From positions 62,001 through 126,000 of the forward strand of contig JARWZU010000011.1 of assembly GCA_029866215.1 (NCBI GenBank): a DNA stretch of 64,000 nucleotides, in the 5' to 3' direction. Positions 1 through 7,088 of the stretch are shown piece after piece; the stretch's first letter is position 1, and the number at the start of each line of letters is the position of its first letter. The notes beneath the pieces are model-generated. The model did not search any database and was not told the origin of the DNA. It was given only the letters and a program-made list of their open reading frames with translations. Both the position numbers and the translations under genes were made by a program. This stretch comes from Akkermansiaceae bacterium. GTDB lineage: Bacteria > Verrucomicrobiota > Verrucomicrobiia > Verrucomicrobiales > Akkermansiaceae.

Positions 1-1
1 C

Positions 2-1135
2 AAGTTGGTTCCCTTGTTTGCATTCATCGCTGTGTTTTGGTCGCTTTACGATCAAACGGGTTCTTCCTGGGTATTTCAGGCGGAGCAAATGAACCTAAAT
101 TTCATGGGAATTCATTGGCTCGAGTCGCAGATCCAAGCGGTCAACCCGATCCTGATCCTCCTGTTCATTCCGTTGTTCACCTTCATCATTTATCCGTGGA
201 TGAATCGAATGTTCCAACTGACGCCGCTGCGCAAGATCGGCATCGGATTGGCCCTGATCGCTGCGTCGTTTGCTCTCACCACGTTGATCCAGTCTTGGAT
301 CGACGCCGGACAGCGGCCGTCGATTGGTTGGCAAATGCTCGCGTATGTGATCATCACTGCGTCTGAAATCATGGTGTCGATTGTTGGGCTTGAATTCGCC
401 TATACTCAGTCACCTAAGGCGATGAAGTCATGGATCATGGCTTTGTTTTGGCTCGCCGTGTGGGGGGGGAATCAATTCACCGCGCAGGTGAATCACGTGA
501 TCGATATTCCCTCGGCTGGGACGAGGCAGTTCGAGCAGGCGAAGGCGCAGCTTCCTGCGGATTGGCAGGCATCGCCACGCACCATCACCCTGCCTGGGTA
601 CGATGGAGTGACCGGTACGGCCGACGATCTCGTCGCACGCTGCCACCAAGGACGCCTTGAATCGTTAGAAATCCCGGGACGCGCTCAGTTTCTCGCTGCG
701 GCGAGCCGGATTGAAGCGGTTTCCAAAGATGCCTTTCCATCAGATGAAGCGGGAGCCAAAACCATCGGCGATGCCAAAGACCCATGGGGCAATCCTTTGG
801 TTTACCACCTTATCGATTCGTCACATGCGCGGATTTCCAGTGCGGGGCCAGATCGGAAAAACAAAACCGAGTGGGACATTGGTGTCATCCTTGAAAAAAT
901 TGACAGCGGAGTAGCAACGGAAACCAACACGTGGTTAGGTCGGCGGAAGGCAGCATTGGGGATTCATGACAAGCCTGCCGAAGCCGGGTTTGCGCTCACC
1001 GAATTTTCCGGCGGGCAAAGTAAGCTCGAGGGGGCCGCCTACTTTCGGTTTTTCACCGTGCTGATCCTCGCGACGACGCTGCTTTTCATTCCGTTCGCGA
1101 TGCTCTATCGTCCGCGCACCTATCTCCACGACTGA
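2..1135 (+). CDS. POT-family proton-dependent oligopeptide transporter, 3' part (5' end outside window)
   Basis: The reading frame is open from the window edge; the track start at 5 is an internal TTG, so the true start lies upstream. The visible part has several hydrophobic helices, including one near FAFIAVFWSLYDQTGSSW, a stretch typical of the POT/PTR2 family of inner-membrane di- and tripeptide symporters. Between the last two membrane segments sits a hydrophilic insert of about 150 residues. Its second half (DPWGNPLVYHL, then SAGPDRKN and DIGV) resembles the C-terminal region of type II secretion pseudopilin G. The protein ends in one hydrophobic helix and YRPRTYLHD. Family assignment is by recognition of motifs; the substrate is not known. 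Confidence 0.8.
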   Translation, partial: KLVPLFAFIAVFWSLYDQTGSSWVFQAEQMNLNFMGIHWLESQIQAVNPILILLFIPLFTFIIYPWMNRMFQLTPLRKIGIGLALIAASFALTTLIQSWIDAGQRPSIGWQMLAYVIITASEIMVSIVGLEFAYTQSPKAMKSWIMALFWLAVWGGNQFTAQVNHVIDIPSAGTRQFEQAKAQLPADWQASPRTITLPGYDGVTGTADDLVARCHQGRLESLEIPGRAQFLAAASRIEAVSKDAFPSDEAGAKTIGDAKDPWGNPLVYHLIDSSHARISSAGPDRKNKTEWDIGVILEKIDSGVATETNTWLGRRKAALGIHDKPAEAGFALTEFSGGQSKLEGAAYFRFFTVLILATTLLFIPFAMLYRPRTYLHD

Positions 1136-1210
1136 GGCGGGGTGGCTTGCGATGAAATCGGAGTCCATAGTTCTTGCGTGTTCGGTGACCGCTGTGGCTA
1201 AATAGGCGAT

Positions 1211-2023
1211 GTGAAGGTCTATCTCGATTTGATGCGCGATGTCTTGGAGCACGGCGAGGAACGCCCAGACCGGACGGGAACGGGAACGGTTTCGGTTTTC
1301 GGAAGACAGGCTCGTTATGATTTGCGGCAAGGATTCCCATGCGTAACAACGAAAAAGTTGCACCTTCGGTCGATCATTCATGAGTTGTTGTGGTTTCTAA
1401 AAGGGGAGACCAACACCCGCTACTTGAAAGAGCATGGCGTGAGCATTTGGGATGAGTGGGCGGACGCCGATGGCGAGCTAGGGCCGGTTTATGGCAAGCA
1501 ATGGCGGGCATGGGAAACGCCTGAGGGGCGGACGGTGGACCAAATCCGCTTATTGATTGATGGCTTGCTCGGAAACCCAGGATCGCGGCGTCACTTGGTT
1601 TCCGCGTGGAATGTCGGTCAAATTCACCAGATGGCCTTGCCTCCTTGTCACTTGCTCTTCCAATTTTACGTCCATGAACCGACCGATGGCGGGCGACGTG
1701 GGCTTTCCTGTCAGCTGTATCAGCGCAGTGCGGATTTATTCTTGGGTGTGCCCTTCAACATTGCGTCGTATGCCTTGCTGACCCAAATGGTTGCCCACGT
1801 TTGCGGGTACGAGGCTCGAGATTTCGTCCACACGTTTGGGGATTTGCACCTTTATTCGAACCATTTGGAGCAGGCGGAGCTCCAGCTCACGCGCGAGCCG
1901 CGGCGCTTGCCGAAGCTGTGGCTGAACCCGGATGTTCGGGACATCGACGCATTCACCTTTGAGGACATTCGCCTTGAAGACTATGACCCTCATCCGCACA
2001 TCAAGGCCCCCGTAGCCATTTGA
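1211..2023 (+). CDS. thyA: Thymidylate synthase
   Basis: This enzyme converts dUMP to dTMP with methylene-tetrahydrofolate, releasing dihydrofolate. The 270 residues match the usual length of bacterial ThyA. Visible signatures are RPDRTGTGT near the N-terminus, the catalytic cysteine in [11 protein letters not shown] at residue 146, [18 protein letters not shown], and the C-terminal KAPVAI. The start is a GTG; the conserved first strand [15 protein letters not shown] follows immediately, so no earlier start is needed. It is followed after 4 bases by a small membrane protein and then by folA, whose product recycles the dihydrofolate made here, so the three genes look like one operon. Confidence 0.97.
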   Translation: MKVYLDLMRDVLEHGEERPDRTGTGTVSVFGRQARYDLRQGFPCVTTKKLHLRSIIHELLWFLKGETNTRYLKEHGVSIWDEWADADGELGPVYGKQWRAWETPEGRTVDQIRLLIDGLLGNPGSRRHLVSAWNVGQIHQMALPPCHLLFQFYVHEPTDGGRRGLSCQLYQRSADLFLGVPFNIASYALLTQMVAHVCGYEARDFVHTFGDLHLYSNHLEQAELQLTREPRRLPKLWLNPDVRDIDAFTFEDIRLEDYDPHPHIKAPVAI

Positions 2024-2027
2024 CCCC

Positions 2028-2396
2028 ATGTTTGATTACGAGCAACGAGAGGAGAAACTCATTTCTAGGGCCGCCTTCCTGCGTCGGTTGGGGCATTCGC
2101 TTTTTGTCGGTGGATGGCTGATTGGGCTATCGCTGGGCGGGGGGATGCTCGGTTACCGGTGTTTTGAGCGGCTTCCATGGACGGATTCTTTTCTCAATGC
2201 CTCGATGATTTTGGGCGGGATGGGGCCAGTTGACCCGATGAAGTCGGAGGCGGGTAAAATGTTTGCTGGGTTTTATGCGCTTTATTCTGGCCTTGCGTTC
2301 TTGGTCCTTGCTGGATTGTTGTTCGCTCCGGTGGCACATCGGGTACTGCACAGCTTTCATTACGGCCCAGATGGGGAAGAGGAGGAGGATTCGTGA
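2028..2396 (+). CDS. Small two-helix membrane protein between thyA and folA
   Basis: A protein of 122 residues with no family I recognise. It has a charged N-terminus (MFDYEQREEKL), two hydrophobic segments at about residues 24-46 and 80-102, a loop of about 35 residues between them, and an acidic tail (DGEEEEDS). It starts 4 bases after the thyA stop, and its TGA overlaps the GTG start of folA, so it is translationally coupled within a thymidylate/folate operon. The context hints at a role linked to folate or nucleotide metabolism, but nothing in the sequence gives a function. Confidence 0.8.
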   Translation: MFDYEQREEKLISRAAFLRRLGHSLFVGGWLIGLSLGGGMLGYRCFERLPWTDSFLNASMILGGMGPVDPMKSEAGKMFAGFYALYSGLAFLVLAGLLFAPVAHRVLHSFHYGPDGEEEEDS

Positions 2397-2860
2397 GTTT
2401 GAATCTTACGGCGGTGGTTGCCATGACGCCCGAGCGGGTCATCGGGCGTGCTGGCGGGTTGCCATGGCATTTGCCGGAGGATCTGGCATTTTTTAAGCGG
2501 ACCACCTCTGGTCATCCCATCGTGATGGGCCGGAAAACCTACGAATCGATCGGCCGCCCGCTTCCAAAGCGGCGAAACATCGTGCTGACACGCGACACGG
2601 CTTGGTCGGCGGACGGAGTCGAGGTGATTTCGAGGCCTGAGGACCTCTCGAGTTTGCCCGGACTGGAAGGGCGGGTTTTCATCATTGGTGGTGCGGAGAT
2701 CTATGCCGCATTCATGCCAGCGTTGGATGATTTACTGGTGAGCCATGTTTTTGAAGCCTACGAGGGCGATACCCATTTTCCTGAGTTTCTAGTGGATTTT
2801 CCGCAGTCTGAGCGGATCGAGACCCATGAAACTTTTGAGGTGATCAGGCACTTCCGTTGA
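2393..2860 (+). CDS. folA: Dihydrofolate reductase
   Basis: Reduces dihydrofolate to tetrahydrofolate with NADPH, restoring the cofactor consumed by thymidylate synthase encoded two genes upstream. The 155 residues fit bacterial DHFR. Visible motifs are the N-terminal strand LTAVVAM, the substrate loop GGLPWHLPEDLAFFKR containing the catalytic acid at Asp30, the NADPH-binding MGRKTYESIGRPLP, and FIIGGAEIYAAF. The GTG start overlaps the stop of the preceding gene in a GTGA arrangement, the usual sign of translational coupling. Confidence 0.97.
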   Translation: MSLNLTAVVAMTPERVIGRAGGLPWHLPEDLAFFKRTTSGHPIVMGRKTYESIGRPLPKRRNIVLTRDTAWSADGVEVISRPEDLSSLPGLEGRVFIIGGAEIYAAFMPALDDLLVSHVFEAYEGDTHFPEFLVDFPQSERIETHETFEVIRHFR

Positions 2861-2903
2861 GCCTAGAAGGGGTCAAAACGCGCAGGGAAGGGGTCGGGGT
2901 GGC

Positions 2904-2932
2904 TTGCCAGTTTCGGCTTGCAACCTTAATTT
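2904..2932 (+). promoter_or_regulatory. Putative sigma70-type promoter of nusA
   Basis: TTGCCA and TAATTT are separated by exactly 17 bases in the gap between folA and nusA. Transcription would start near 2940, leaving a leader of about 100 bases before the preferred nusA start, and that leader contains a hairpin terminator. The boxes are good but not perfect matches to the E. coli consensus, and the promoter consensus of this organism is unknown. Confidence 0.45.
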
Positions 2933-2975
2933 TCATGGAATAACGTCCAAACGAACAGCTTCTGACGAAAGAAAG

Positions 2976-3002
2976 GAGTGGGTCTAGTACCCACTCTTTT
3001 TT
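2976..3002 (+). terminator. Intrinsic terminator or attenuator in the nusA leader
   Basis: A perfect 8-bp stem (GAGTGGGT / ACCCACTC) with a 5-base loop is followed directly by six T residues. It lies 116 bases after the folA stop and 38 bases before the preferred nusA ATG. It may end the thyA-folA transcript, but because a promoter-like sequence lies between folA and the hairpin it could also act as an attenuator for nusA itself. Confidence 0.8.
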
Positions 3003-3040
3003 GTCTCCAGATGTCACACGCATTCTTTGCAGACACTACC

Positions 3041-4327
3041 ATGACTAACGACATCGTCGCCCTCATTGATTATTACGAAAAGGAAAAAGGCATCGACCGT
3101 GATAAGGTCGTCGCCGCGTTGGAATTTGCCTTTATTTCGGCCTATCGTAAAATGGTTCCCGGCGCTGATGCCATCGAGACGCTTCGTGCGGAAGTGAATA
3201 CCAAGAAGGGTGAAACCCGCGTTTTCGCCGCGCTCACCGTGGTAGCTGACGAAGATTACTCGGACCGATTTAATGAAGTACCGCTGGCTACGGCTTCAAA
3301 GAAAAATCCTGCGGCGCAAGCTGGCGACATTCAGGAATTCAATGTGACTCCAAAGGATTTTGGGCGTATTGCCGTTCAGACTGCCAAACAGACGATGATG
3401 CAGCGCCTCCGCCAAGCGGAGAAGGAAATGATTTATGAGGAATTCAAGGATCGTGCCGGGGATGTTGTCTCTGGAACCGTCCGCCGCTTCGAGCGGAATG
3501 ATGTGATGATCGACCTCGGGAAATTTGAGGGCATCATGCCGAACCGCGAGCGAGTGCAAGGTGAGGACTACAACATCGGCGACCGCATCCGTGCGTATGT
3601 GCTCGCTGTTGAAAATGAAGGCCGTGGCCCTGAAATCATCCTTTCGCGTAGCCACCCAAATTTTGTTCGCCGCTTGTTTGAAGCGGAAGTGAACGAGATC
3701 TCAGATCGCACCGTTGAAATCCGTGGCATCGCTCGAGAAGCCGGATTTCGCACAAAGGTGGCAGTTTGGAGCAGCGATCCAAAGGTTGATCCTGTCGGTG
3801 CTTGCGTTGGCATGCGGGGGGCTCGCGTCAAAAACATCGTCCGTGAGCTGAACAACGAGAAGGTCGACATCATCCGCTGGAGTGAGGACCCCAAAGAATT
3901 TGTCCGTGAGGCCTTGAAGCCGGCGGAACTCCGCTCCATCACGGTTGATGAGGTCGCACGCGCTGTTCACGTGACGGTCGATGAGGCAGACTTGAGCAAA
4001 GCGATCGGCCGCAAGGGCCAAAACGCCCGTCTTTCGTCCCGCTTGATGGGTTGGGACGTTCAAGTCCGTCGCGACGAGTCCAAAGAGGAACAATTCAAAG
4101 AAAAAATCGGTGGTGCTGCCCACACGCTTGGCGAGCAACTCGGAATCACCGACGAATTGGCAAACAAGCTGACTCTTGCCGGTGGTTTCAATCCAGAATT
4201 GGTCATCGATATGCCTGCGGATTACATCGCGGCTGCCCTAGAGATTACCGAAGAGGCCGCAGAAGCGATTCTTGTGCGCGCTCATGGGATCGTCAGTGGC
4301 GCCGATGTCGCCAGCCATGCCGATTGA
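3041..4327 (+). CDS. nusA: Transcription termination/antitermination factor NusA
   Basis: NusA binds RNA polymerase and nascent RNA and modulates pausing, termination and antitermination. Starting at the ATG at 3041 (MTNDIVALIDYYEKEKG), the protein has 428 residues: an N-terminal polymerase-binding domain, an S1 domain from about residue 140 (GDVVSGTVRRF...MIDLGKFEG), KH1 around residue 253 (CVGMRGARVKNIV), KH2 around 320 (AIGRKGQNARLSS), and a short C-terminal helical repeat. The track start at 2978 is rejected because it lies inside the terminator stem; an ATG at 3011 is the alternative. infB and rbfA follow as in the classical operon, but rimP, often upstream, is not present here. Confidence 0.95.
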   Translation: MTNDIVALIDYYEKEKGIDRDKVVAALEFAFISAYRKMVPGADAIETLRAEVNTKKGETRVFAALTVVADEDYSDRFNEVPLATASKKNPAAQAGDIQEFNVTPKDFGRIAVQTAKQTMMQRLRQAEKEMIYEEFKDRAGDVVSGTVRRFERNDVMIDLGKFEGIMPNRERVQGEDYNIGDRIRAYVLAVENEGRGPEIILSRSHPNFVRRLFEAEVNEISDRTVEIRGIAREAGFRTKVAVWSSDPKVDPVGACVGMRGARVKNIVRELNNEKVDIIRWSEDPKEFVREALKPAELRSITVDEVARAVHVTVDEADLSKAIGRKGQNARLSSRLMGWDVQVRRDESKEEQFKEKIGGAAHTLGEQLGITDELANKLTLAGGFNPELVIDMPADYIAAALEITEEAAEAILVRAHGIVSGADVASHAD

Positions 4328-4393
4328 TTTTTTTAACCATTTTTTACCGTTCACCACTCTTTTAAATTTCTACCGAACTCTGCAACAAGCCGG

Positions 4394-6532
4394 ATGCCCG
4401 AAAATAGCGACAGCTCTCCCAATAAAAACAAGGTTCTCGATCTTCTCGACGGAGCCAAAAAACCTTCGCGCCGTGAGCGTCAGCGCAAGGAGGCAGAAGT
4501 CATCCCGCCGGCCCCGAGTGTCTTGGATGCCCAAAAGGCCAATGCCCTCGATCTTTTTGCCGAGGATAAAAAACCAAAAGTACGAAAATCCGTGCGCACG
4601 GGCAAAGCGGTCCTCGGAACGATTTCCAAAATTCTCGACCCTGAAATTCCTGCTCCCGTACCGGAGCCGAAGGTTGCTGAGGAACCCGCCGTGGTCCCGG
4701 TAATCGCGAATAAAGCAGAAATTATTGACTCTGATCTTGCTTCGGATGACCCCAAGTTGATCGTCATCAAGCCGCCGATCCTGATTCCTGATCTGGCCGC
4801 CCGCCTCGGACTCAAGCCATTCAATATCATGGCCGATCTCATCAAGATCGGCGTGTTTCCGGCTCCCAATCAACCGCTCGAACCTGAAATCGCCGCAAAG
4901 GTCTGTGAGATTCACGGATTTGTGTTCGAGCGGGAGAAGCGCGATAAAGAAAAAGGCTTCCACAAGGTCGAGGAAGTCATCAAAGAGCCAGAATTGGTGA
5001 TTGAAGAGCCAGAGGATCTTCTGAAGTACCGTCCGCCGATCATCACGATCATGGGACACGTCGACCATGGCAAAACCTCGATCCTCGATTTCCTTCGCAA
5101 GACGAAGATCACAGCCGGCGAGGCAGGTGGCATCACTCAGCACATCGGTGCCTATCAGGTCATTCACAACGAGCAGGAAATCACCTTCCTCGACACACCA
5201 GGCCATGCGATTTTCTCGGACATGCGCGCCCGCGGTGCCGACATCACCGACATCGTGGTGCTCGTGGTCGCCGCCAATGATGGCATCATGCCGCAGACGA
5301 TCGAGGCGATCAAGCATGCGAAAAAGGCCCGGAAAACGATCATCGTGGCGATCAACAAGTGCGACCTTCCCTCTGCGAATGTGGACCGTGTGAAATCGCA
5401 GCTCGCAGAGCAAGGATTGCAAACCACCGACTTTGGTGGCGACACGGAGTTTGCCGAGGTTTCCGCACTGACGGGCGCGGGGATGGACGATCTTCTGGAT
5501 CTCATGGCCCTCCAAGCCGAAGTGCTTGAGCTGAAGGCAAATCCGAAAGCAACTGCTCGTGCTGCGGTCATCGAGGCCCGCGTGGTTCCCGGCCGTGGAA
5601 CGACTGCTACCGTCATCGTCGAGTCTGGCACGCTGAAGGTTGGCACGCCATTCATCTGCGGCCCCTACGCCGGCAAAGTCCGCTCGCTCATCAATGATCG
5701 CGGCGTGGCAATCAAATCCGCGCACCCAGGCATGCCGGTCGAAGTGATCGGTTTTGAAGAATTGCCGAACGTGGGTGATCATCTCACTGAGATGAAGTCA
5801 GAGCGCGAAGCGAAATCACTCGCGGGCGAGCGCCAAGAGGCCCAGCGCTTGGTCCGTCTCAAGCCACAGCATCGCAATCGCATGGAGGATCTTTACTCGA
5901 TGGTTCGTGATGGCGGCGGTAAGGCTCAACTCAAGTTGATCTTAAAATGCGACGTCCAAGGGTCGGTCGAGGCGATCAAGAAGGCGGTTCTCGCCATCGA
6001 ATCCGAGAAGGTCGATTGTTCGTTCATCACAGCAGCCGCTGGGCCGATCACGGAGTCAGACATTTCCTACGCAGCATCCACGGATGCGATCATCCTCGGA
6101 TTTAACGTCAAGGTAGAAGCCAAGGCCGTGAAGTCTGCGAAGGCGGCGAGCGTCGAGGTGAAGCTCTACTCCGTGGTTTATGAACTCATTGACCAAGTGC
6201 GTGAGGCGATGCTCGGCCTGTTGGAGCCTCTCACTCGCGAGTCGGTCATCGGCCATGCGGAAGTGCGCCAAGTGTTCAAATTGTCCCGCGGACGCGCCGC
6301 AGGTTCGTTCGTCACCGATGGTCGTATTCATCGCAAGGCCCACGCTCGTGTGGTTCGCGGTGGAATCCCTGTTTTCGATGGTCGCATGTCGACGCTCCGC
6401 CGCTTCCATGAGGAGGTCGAGGAGGTCCGCACCAACTTCGAATGCGGCATTCGCCTCGGTGAGTTCAATGAGTATCAGGAAGGTGACATCATCGAGTGCT
6501 ACAAGCTCGAGAAATACGCGCAGACCCTGTAA
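4394..6532 (+). CDS. infB: Translation initiation factor IF-2
   Basis: A GTPase that delivers initiator tRNA to the ribosome. The 712 residues comprise a variable, lysine- and proline-rich N-terminal region, an IF2_N-type segment (PDLAARLGLKPFNIMADLIKIG), and the G domain beginning near residue 217. G1 is GHVDHGKTS at about residue 220, G3 is DTPGH near 266 and G4 is NKCD near 319. Two beta-barrel domains and the IF-2 C-terminal domains follow, ending EGDIIECYKLEKYAQTL. It lies 66 bases after nusA and 83 before rbfA in the standard order. No Shine-Dalgarno sequence is visible before the ATG. Confidence 0.97.
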   Translation: MPENSDSSPNKNKVLDLLDGAKKPSRRERQRKEAEVIPPAPSVLDAQKANALDLFAEDKKPKVRKSVRTGKAVLGTISKILDPEIPAPVPEPKVAEEPAVVPVIANKAEIIDSDLASDDPKLIVIKPPILIPDLAARLGLKPFNIMADLIKIGVFPAPNQPLEPEIAAKVCEIHGFVFEREKRDKEKGFHKVEEVIKEPELVIEEPEDLLKYRPPIITIMGHVDHGKTSILDFLRKTKITAGEAGGITQHIGAYQVIHNEQEITFLDTPGHAIFSDMRARGADITDIVVLVVAANDGIMPQTIEAIKHAKKARKTIIVAINKCDLPSANVDRVKSQLAEQGLQTTDFGGDTEFAEVSALTGAGMDDLLDLMALQAEVLELKANPKATARAAVIEARVVPGRGTTATVIVESGTLKVGTPFICGPYAGKVRSLINDRGVAIKSAHPGMPVEVIGFEELPNVGDHLTEMKSEREAKSLAGERQEAQRLVRLKPQHRNRMEDLYSMVRDGGGKAQLKLILKCDVQGSVEAIKKAVLAIESEKVDCSFITAAAGPITESDISYAASTDAIILGFNVKVEAKAVKSAKAASVEVKLYSVVYELIDQVREAMLGLLEPLTRESVIGHAEVRQVFKLSRGRAAGSFVTDGRIHRKAHARVVRGGIPVFDGRMSTLRRFHEEVEEVRTNFECGIRLGEFNEYQEGDIIECYKLEKYAQTL

Positions 6533-6615
6533 GCTGGCCAACGCGCCCTTGATTATCATGGGCAGCTAGGCGATCGCCATTCATCTCATTTTTAGTTTCC
6601 AGAACTTACCGCACC

Positions 6616-6972
6616 ATGTCCCGCCGTCTTGATCGAGTCAACGAGCTCCTCCGCCGCGAGATCGGCAATGTCATTCAGAAAGACTATGAATGGCACAACC
6701 GACTGGTGACGGTCAGTGAGGTCGAGGTCACTCAGGACCTCAAGGAAGCCAAGGTCTGGGTCGGTGTGCTCGGCGGTGAAGCCGGCTCAGTGATCACGAA
6801 GCTCAATAAGGATCACGGCCAGATTCAGTCCAAGGTGATGAAGCGGGTGGTATTGAAATCGACGCCAGTTTTGCGCTTCAACCACGACGCCTCGTCGATC
6901 CGTGGAGTGGACATTGTCAATCTTCTTGAGGAGGTCGATAAACTGCCGAAAGCTCCCGAAGAACCCGTTTGA
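6616..6972 (+). CDS. rbfA: 30S ribosome-binding factor RbfA
   Basis: A small cold-shock-related factor that binds the immature 30S subunit and assists late 16S rRNA maturation. The 118 residues show the family pattern: SRRLDRVNELLRREIGNVI at the N-terminus, the central VSEVEVTQDLKEAKVWVGV, and TPVLRFNHDASSIRGVDI toward the C-terminus. It closes the nusA-infB-rbfA operon. The start ATG sits in CACCATG without a purine-rich ribosome-binding site. Confidence 0.95.
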   Translation: MSRRLDRVNELLRREIGNVIQKDYEWHNRLVTVSEVEVTQDLKEAKVWVGVLGGEAGSVITKLNKDHGQIQSKVMKRVVLKSTPVLRFNHDASSIRGVDIVNLLEEVDKLPKAPEEPV

Positions 6973-7026
6973 GGGCTGGGACAACTCATTAAATTTCAGT
7001 TGGTTGTGGCGGTCGTTTTTTGTGGG

Positions 7027-7076
7027 GTGTGCGAGTTAGGTGAATTCCGCGCTCGCCAGCGCTCTAACTGGCACAC
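7027..7076 (+). promoter_or_regulatory. Two-part hairpin just upstream of cstA
   Basis: Outer arms GTGTGCGAGTTAG and CTAACTGGCACAC pair over 13 positions with a single mismatch. Inside the loop is a second stem GCGCT/AGCGC with a CGCC loop. The structure ends 12 bases before the cstA ATG. There is no T-run after it, so it is not an ordinary intrinsic terminator. It could be an RNA element controlling cstA translation or a palindromic protein-binding site. Confidence 0.6.
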
Positions 7077-7088
7077 TAGGTTTTAGCC

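Noticed and set aside
2978-3040. Track start of nusA at 2978
   Set aside because: The GTG lies within the stem of a strong intrinsic terminator, and the family N-terminus begins at 3041.
4370-5782. 470-codon ORF antisense to infB
   Set aside because: Its translation has no recognisable family, and the opposite strand encodes a full IF-2 G domain. It is an antisense shadow.
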